NCBI GenBank assembly: GCA_035651655.1
Contig: DASRFG010000035.1
Location: 1-64,000, forward strand
Reading direction: 5' to 3'
Source: Terriglobales bacterium
GTDB lineage: Bacteria > Acidobacteriota > Terriglobia > Terriglobales > Acidobacteriaceae
Length of the DNA stretch: 64,000 bases
The position numbers were made by a program, and so were the translations under genes. Under the pieces are notes generated by a model. It saw only the letters and a program-made list of their open reading frames with translations, was not told where the DNA came from and ran no database searches. This document shows positions 59,415 to 64,000 of this stretch, one piece after another (position 1 is the stretch's first letter; each line of letters starts with the position of its first letter).

Positions 59415-62400
59415 GTGTTTCGTAGAGGTTTTGTTGCTGTGGCTCTGCTCCTGCTCTGGTTGCCAACAAAGATTGTGGTCGCCCAGGTTGGTAGCGCGGA
59501 TTTGACTGGAGTAGTGTCAGACAGCAGTGGGGCGCTCCTGACGGCTGCGAAGGTAACGGCTAGTGATACACAAACCGGCGTCTCCACTGAGACAACTTCG
59601 AGCTTCGGTGGGGTCTACGTCTTCACGAATTTACGTCCAAGCGTTTATGCGGTTACGGCCGAGGCCGCTGGTTTCCAAAAGCTAGTGCGAAGCGGTGTCA
59701 CTCTCACAACCGGCGAACGGACCCGCCTCGACTTGACGATGGTGGTGGGGAGTGTAAAGGAGAGTGTTACGGTTGCGGGAGACGCGCCTCTCTTGCAAAC
59801 AGAATCGGGAAGTATCAGTCAGTCCATCGACCATCAGAAAATTGTAGAACTGCCATTGAATGGCAGGACGTTTGTGCAACTGGCGACGTTGTCACCTGGC
59901 GTCACCCTTCCACCGGGCACGCTATTGCCCAGAATTAACGGCGGTCGGCCCCGGACGAACGAGTATTTGTTCGACGGAATCAGTGCACTTCAGCCGGAAC
60001 CGGGCCAGGTGGTGTTCTTCCCCATTATCGACTCAATCCAGGAATTCAACGTCCAAACGAATGCGGTTCCAGCCGAGTTTGGCAGGTTCAACGGAGGGGT
60101 AGTCAACCTGTCCACGCGAAGCGGCTCGAACGGATTTCACGGCAGCATTTTTGACTTCTTCCGGAATGAAGCCTTAAACGCTCGGAACTATTTTGCCCCC
60201 GTTAAACAGACGAAGCCCGAATTTCGCCGCAATCAGTACGGAGCTGTGCTGGGCGGTCCGATTGTGAAGGACCGTACGTTCTTCTTCGTCGATTACCAGG
60301 GTGTCAAGCAGGCCATCGGGACGGTTCGCATCTCGACTGTACCCACCGTGCTCGAACGGCAGGGCAATTTCACGGAGCCCTATGGCACCACGACCCCAGT
60401 GCTGTTTGACCCGGCAACGACTGTCAAGACCTCCAGCGGCTTCACACGCTCACCTTTCTCACCTACAAACATCATTTCTTTAACAAGAATAGATCCAGCC
60501 GCACTCGCTGTGCTCAATCACTACCCGCTGCCCACCAAGTTGGGAACCGCCAATAATTTCAGTCTCGTTGGAAACGATCAGGACCATCAAAACCAGTTTG
60601 ATACTCGCGTGGACCACAAGTTTTCCGATCAGGACCAGACTTTTGGGCGTTATTCGTACTTCCACGACGTCGATCAGCCCGTGCCTTTCCTCCCCGATGG
60701 AAGTGGAAATATAACCACAGGAGTCATCGGGTTGGCTGACACCCTGGGTCAACAAGCTGTCGGCAATTATCTGCATACATTCGGCGCGAAAACGCTGAAC
60801 GACTTGCGCGTTGGCTACACTCGGCGCTCATTTCAACGCCGGGGAATCCAACTCGATTCCTCACCTTCGCAGCGTTTGGACATTCCGGGGATCCCGTCAA
60901 ATGGGGCATTCAACAATGCTCTCCCGGTTTTCAATATCGCTGGCTACCAACAGATAGGATCGCCTTCCAACACGAACTCGAATTTCCGCACGGATGTCAC
61001 GCAGTTAGCGGACACCGTATCCCATCAAATGGGCAGTCATGCGATGAAGTTTGGACTCGACTTTCGCTGGGAGCGCCTCGATGTCATTCAACCGCCCAAC
61101 CCCACCGGCGTGTTCCAGTTTTCACAGTTGTTCACCGACAAATCCGGCGCCAAGGGAACCGGCGATCCGCTGGCGAGCTTCCTGCTGGGACAGGTGCAGC
61201 AGTTCTCGATTGACCTCCAAGGAAAGGCTGTTCGGCCCCGTGCGCACATCCAGGAATATTTTGTCCAGGACGACTGGAAGGCAACGCGTCGCCTCACAGT
61301 GAATGCAGGAGTCCGCTGGACACTGAACTTCCCGTCAACCGAAGTTGACAATCAAGGCGCAATCTTCAACCTAAGGACTCAGCAGCTGGACTATCTGGGA
61401 CAAAATCACAATCCGCGCACCGCTCGCGAATTGCACTGGCATGATTTTGGCCCGCGAATCGGTCTGTCGTACATGCTCGGTGAAAAGACCGTGGTTCGCT
61501 CCGGATACGGACTGGTCTGGATTGAGCAAACCGGCATCACTACCCCATTCACCATTTCACAATTTCCGTTCCTGCAGACGACAAGCCAGCGCAGTTTAGA
61601 CAACGTTAACCCAGCTTTCGTCCTTTCGAGTGGGCCGAGTGTCGCTCCAATTCCTCTCACCCCGGATGCTGGCCTCGGGCAAAGCGTGTTTACCGTCAAT
61701 CGAGATCTCGGTTCGGGCTACGCACAACAATGGAATCTAGGTGTTCAACGCGAAGTGACCCGCAACATTTCTTTTGAAGTGGCGTACGTGGGTTCACATA
61801 TCACGCATGTCGGTATACCCGACGTCAACATTAACCAACTCACAGTGGACCAGTTGGCAGCAGGATCATCGTTATTGAAGAAGGTGCCGAACCCTTTCTT
61901 TGGGCAGATACCGCGATCGTCATCGTTAGGAGACCCGAAAATCGCGGTTGCACAGCTGTTGAAACCGTTCCCGGAATTTCTGACCGTAGCGCCCTACCGA
62001 AACAACGTCGGCAGCACGGTCTATCATGCATTTGAGGCAAAGCTGGAACAGAGGCTTTCTCGCGGCCTGTCCTATCTCGTCAGCTATACCCATTCCAAGT
62101 TGATCGATACAGCATCCTCGGTCTTTGATGCCTCAATCCTCACCGGGCCGATCGCGAACTTTCCGGTTGCCGACAGCTTCAATCTTCGTCGTGAACGGGA
62201 TTCGTCGACGGGCGACATTCCAAACGTTTTTGTGGCGAGCTCCACCTGGGAAATTCCGGTTGGCCACGGACACGACCTGAATCCCGGTGGCGTTTGGGGT
62301 GTACTGGCGAATGGCTGGCAGATGACAGGAATTGTCCTGCTTCAGTCTGGCATGCCCTTCGCCATCACCCAAACGACGAACTTCAATGCCTTTGCCGGAT

Positions 62401-62756
62401 TTGGCGTGCAGCGGCCCAATGTCGTGACTTCACCGGACCTGCCTTCGAACCAGCGCACCCCAGCTCACTGGTTCAACACTAATGCGTTTCGAGTAGCGCC
62501 GCAATTCACGCTTGGCAACGCATCCCGAAATCCGGTTCGGGGGCCCAACTACAGGGATGCGGACATTGCCTTGATCAAACACACGCAATTACGGGAAGGG
62601 ACTGACTTGGAGTTTCGCGCCGAAATCTTCAACCTTACAAATACACCGGCCTTTGCTCAGCCGAATGGTGTGGTGGGGAGTAGCGCCTTCGGGACAATCA
62701 CGGCTACCGCGACAGACCCTCGCGTGACTCAATTTGGAGTTAAGCTGAACTTCTGA
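59415..62756 (+). CDS. Oar-like TonB-dependent receptor with carboxypeptidase-regulatory domain
   Basis: A signal peptide (AVALLLLWLPTKIVVA) precedes a CarboxypepD_reg-like Ig fold (ADLTGVVSDSSGALLTAAKVTASD). The plug follows, then the TonB-dependent barrel of about 800 residues, typical of acidobacterial Oar-like proteins (LPLNGRTFVQLATLSPGV, NQYGAVLGGPIVKDRTFFFVDYQG). The barrel closes with FGVKLNF. The GTG start follows GAGAGGGAA. It should import a large substrate, perhaps a glycan or metal complex; this is not known. The divergent HTH-TOBE gene could control it. Confidence 0.92.
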   Translation: MFRRGFVAVALLLLWLPTKIVVAQVGSADLTGVVSDSSGALLTAAKVTASDTQTGVSTETTSSFGGVYVFTNLRPSVYAVTAEAAGFQKLVRSGVTLTTGERTRLDLTMVVGSVKESVTVAGDAPLLQTESGSISQSIDHQKIVELPLNGRTFVQLATLSPGVTLPPGTLLPRINGGRPRTNEYLFDGISALQPEPGQVVFFPIIDSIQEFNVQTNAVPAEFGRFNGGVVNLSTRSGSNGFHGSIFDFFRNEALNARNYFAPVKQTKPEFRRNQYGAVLGGPIVKDRTFFFVDYQGVKQAIGTVRISTVPTVLERQGNFTEPYGTTTPVLFDPATTVKTSSGFTRSPFSPTNIISLTRIDPAALAVLNHYPLPTKLGTANNFSLVGNDQDHQNQFDTRVDHKFSDQDQTFGRYSYFHDVDQPVPFLPDGSGNITTGVIGLADTLGQQAVGNYLHTFGAKTLNDLRVGYTRRSFQRRGIQLDSSPSQRLDIPGIPSNGAFNNALPVFNIAGYQQIGSPSNTNSNFRTDVTQLADTVSHQMGSHAMKFGLDFRWERLDVIQPPNPTGVFQFSQLFTDKSGAKGTGDPLASFLLGQVQQFSIDLQGKAVRPRAHIQEYFVQDDWKATRRLTVNAGVRWTLNFPSTEVDNQGAIFNLRTQQLDYLGQNHNPRTARELHWHDFGPRIGLSYMLGEKTVVRSGYGLVWIEQTGITTPFTISQFPFLQTTSQRSLDNVNPAFVLSSGPSVAPIPLTPDAGLGQSVFTVNRDLGSGYAQQWNLGVQREVTRNISFEVAYVGSHITHVGIPDVNINQLTVDQLAAGSSLLKKVPNPFFGQIPRSSSLGDPKIAVAQLLKPFPEFLTVAPYRNNVGSTVYHAFEAKLEQRLSRGLSYLVSYTHSKLIDTASSVFDASILTGPIANFPVADSFNLRRERDSSTGDIPNVFVASSTWEIPVGHGHDLNPGGVWGVLANGWQMTGIVLLQSGMPFAITQTTNFNAFAGFGVQRPNVVTSPDLPSNQRTPAHWFNTNAFRVAPQFTLGNASRNPVRGPNYRDADIALIKHTQLREGTDLEFRAEIFNLTNTPAFAQPNGVVGSSAFGTITATATDPRVTQFGVKLNF

Positions 62757-62890
62757 CGTGACTTATCTGTGGCTTCGCACGTACCTCCGAAGATCACTAG
62801 CATCCCGGTCAAGGCTCAAGCTCTGAACTCACCTTGCGGATGGCGCGGGCCCTCGTTGTTCTCGTGCTGACTACAGGAGAAGGCTCCACC

Positions 62891-63814
62891 TTAGCGTGAA
62901 TGTCGCCGAGACGCCTCATCTGCTCCTGCTCCTCTTTTCTCAAGTTTTTCCGGAGCCCAGCGGGAACCGGTGCGCTGTTCCTGGTCTGCCATTCGGAGAA
63001 GGCGGATCGTCCGCTTTTTCCGAGCGTTGGCACAGGCGACGAGAAGCATATTGAGAAAAGCCATGGGTGCAACATAGGAACCTGCAAGCGACGTACTTTC
63101 TGTCGAAATAATGAAGCATTCATTTGCATAGCGAGCAATCGGAGAGACGAAGTTGTCCGTAATGCCGACACAATAGGCGCCGTTCGACCTGGCCGCTATC
63201 AGGCTATCTACGGTTTGTCGTAATCCTCTCCGGAAGCTGATGGCGAATACGAGGTCCTCTCGGGTTGCATGCTGCGATAGATACGCCGCATGGCCTGGAG
63301 ACTCTCCCAGAAAACTGGGCAGGTCGATCACTAACAAGGCATGGTGTAAGAACCCCGTGAGGTTGGTAGCAAGGTCGCCTCCGAAAATCATGATCCGCCG
63401 AGCCGCATGTATCCGCTTTGCCACGTGGATTACTCGCTTTTCCTCGAGCGACTCTCCCAACATGCGCAAATTCTCTAAGTCTTGCCGCATGCATTTTGCC
63501 AGCAGCGCAGATCGCTTCACCGCTCCCGCGGTTTCCACTAAGTCCAGCGATGTGGTGCTTGCGATCGATTGTTCATGCATAAAGCGCTGGAACTCGTGAT
63601 AGCCACTGAACCCCATTTCGCGAAGGATGCGCAGCAATGTGCTTGGATCGCACCCTGCGACCCGCGCCAACTTCCTGAGGCTCAGTAGGACGTACTTACG
63701 AGGCGATTCAAGAATAGGCCGGACCATCTCCTTTCGACGCGAGTCCAAGCCGGAAAGCGGCTGCAGTGTCGGAGCACCAGCATAAATTCGGAGTGAACTG
63801 GAACCCTTGCCCAT
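62891..63814 (-). CDS. RpiR/MurR-family regulator with SIS domain
   Basis: The protein has an N-terminal RpiR-type helix-turn-helix (LESPRKYVLLSLRKLARVAGCDPSTLLRILREMGFSGYHEF) and a C-terminal SIS sugar-phosphate domain (VAKRIHAARRIMIFGGDLATNL; LVFAISFRRGLRQTVDSL; YCVGITDNFVSPIARYA). SIS domains sense phosphosugars. The start at 63814 avoids an N-terminal stretch without conservation. It converges with the TonB receptor gene. A final 40 residues are basic and unmatched. Confidence 0.88.
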   Translation of the reverse strand: MGKGSSSLRIYAGAPTLQPLSGLDSRRKEMVRPILESPRKYVLLSLRKLARVAGCDPSTLLRILREMGFSGYHEFQRFMHEQSIASTTSLDLVETAGAVKRSALLAKCMRQDLENLRMLGESLEEKRVIHVAKRIHAARRIMIFGGDLATNLTGFLHHALLVIDLPSFLGESPGHAAYLSQHATREDLVFAISFRRGLRQTVDSLIAARSNGAYCVGITDNFVSPIARYANECFIISTESTSLAGSYVAPMAFLNMLLVACANARKKRTIRLLRMADQEQRTGSRWAPEKLEKRGAGADEASRRHSR

Positions 63815-63941
63815 GCCCGCAATTATATGCGACCCCAATTCTGGAAATTACCCCAATTTCACTTTTTGACGTTCGAGGGAAAGAATTGTGCCATATAGCA
63901 ACATCTGTTGCGCACTGGAAATCAAGAAGCTGCGTTTTTTA

Positions 63942-63971
63942 TTGACAGCTCAGGTTTGTCGTGAGTATATA
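63942..63971 (+). promoter_or_regulatory. Probable sigma-70 promoter at the right edge
   Basis: TTGACA (63942-63947) is separated by 18 bases from TATATA (63966-63971). It points out of the window, so the gene it would serve is not seen. Otherwise 63815-64000 holds no gene. Confidence 0.45.
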
Positions 63972-64000
63972 GACAGCTTCTAATGTTCGCCGGCCGCAAC

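Overview
The window looks like chromosome of a soil-type Acidobacteriota (Terriglobia-like). The evidence is an Oar-like TonB-dependent receptor with an N-terminal carboxypeptidase-regulatory domain, PilZ proteins with divergent N-termini, many secreted IPT/TIG, Ig-like and OmpA proteins, RHS proteins, ECF sigma factors and small CxxC proteins. Base composition is moderately GC-rich. The assignment rests on protein style, not on a marker gene. No rRNA or CRISPR array is present.

Region by region. 1-7.8 kb: a truncated response regulator, an ECF sigma factor, a DUF3494/Ig-like lipoprotein and an OmpA-type barrel protein. The last three lie between two diverged direct copies (about 290 bp) of a small CxxCSW-protein gene. 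Then come a protein interrupted by an in-frame TGA and a Crp/Fnr regulator. 8-29.6 kb: mostly backbone. It holds tRNA-His, Tag glycosylase, a GSAM-like aminotransferase with a ProC-like reductase, two SDR dehydrogenases, an ECF sigma factor, a CocE/NonD hydrolase, a TonB protein, a cyclase-homology protein, a TPR protein, a thioredoxin-like protein, MutY, PilZ, RlpA, a HIT protein and an odd Gly/Arg-rich receiver protein. 29.8-33.2 kb: a one-gene island at the 3' end of tRNA-Arg(CCG), bounded by a 19-bp copy of the tRNA end. It encodes a fusion of a Ser/Thr-kinase-like domain with an SAMHD1/COG1078-type HD phosphohydrolase. 33.3-36.8 kb: lactate dehydrogenase, secreted proteins and a YihY protein.

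36.8-47 kb is an accessory region. It has two TcmP proteins around a frameshifted DUF5131 (three-Cys) gene, small HTH proteins, an overlapping STAS/GHKL-ATPase plus STAS-like (DUF4325) pair, a metallophosphoesterase, a truncated DUF4411 PIN-like toxin, an excisionase-like HTH and two tyrosine-recombinase fragments. 47-57.8 kb is a long minus-strand block. In transcription order it has a degenerate receiver protein, a secreted LolA-like protein, a secreted 1622-residue RHS protein with a metallo-phospholipase-like C-terminus, an overlapping small membrane protein (candidate immunity protein), a secreted protein and a frameshifted large IPT/TIG lipoprotein. 58.5-64 kb holds tRNA-Lys, an HTH-TOBE regulator facing the Oar-like TonB receptor, and an RpiR-type regulator.

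The most promising uncharacterised systems are the kinase-HD fusion on its own tRNA-targeted island, and the RHS effector with its overlapping membrane partner. The TcmP/DUF5131 and STAS/ATPase modules are next. All functions are inferred from sequence motifs read by eye; no database search was run.
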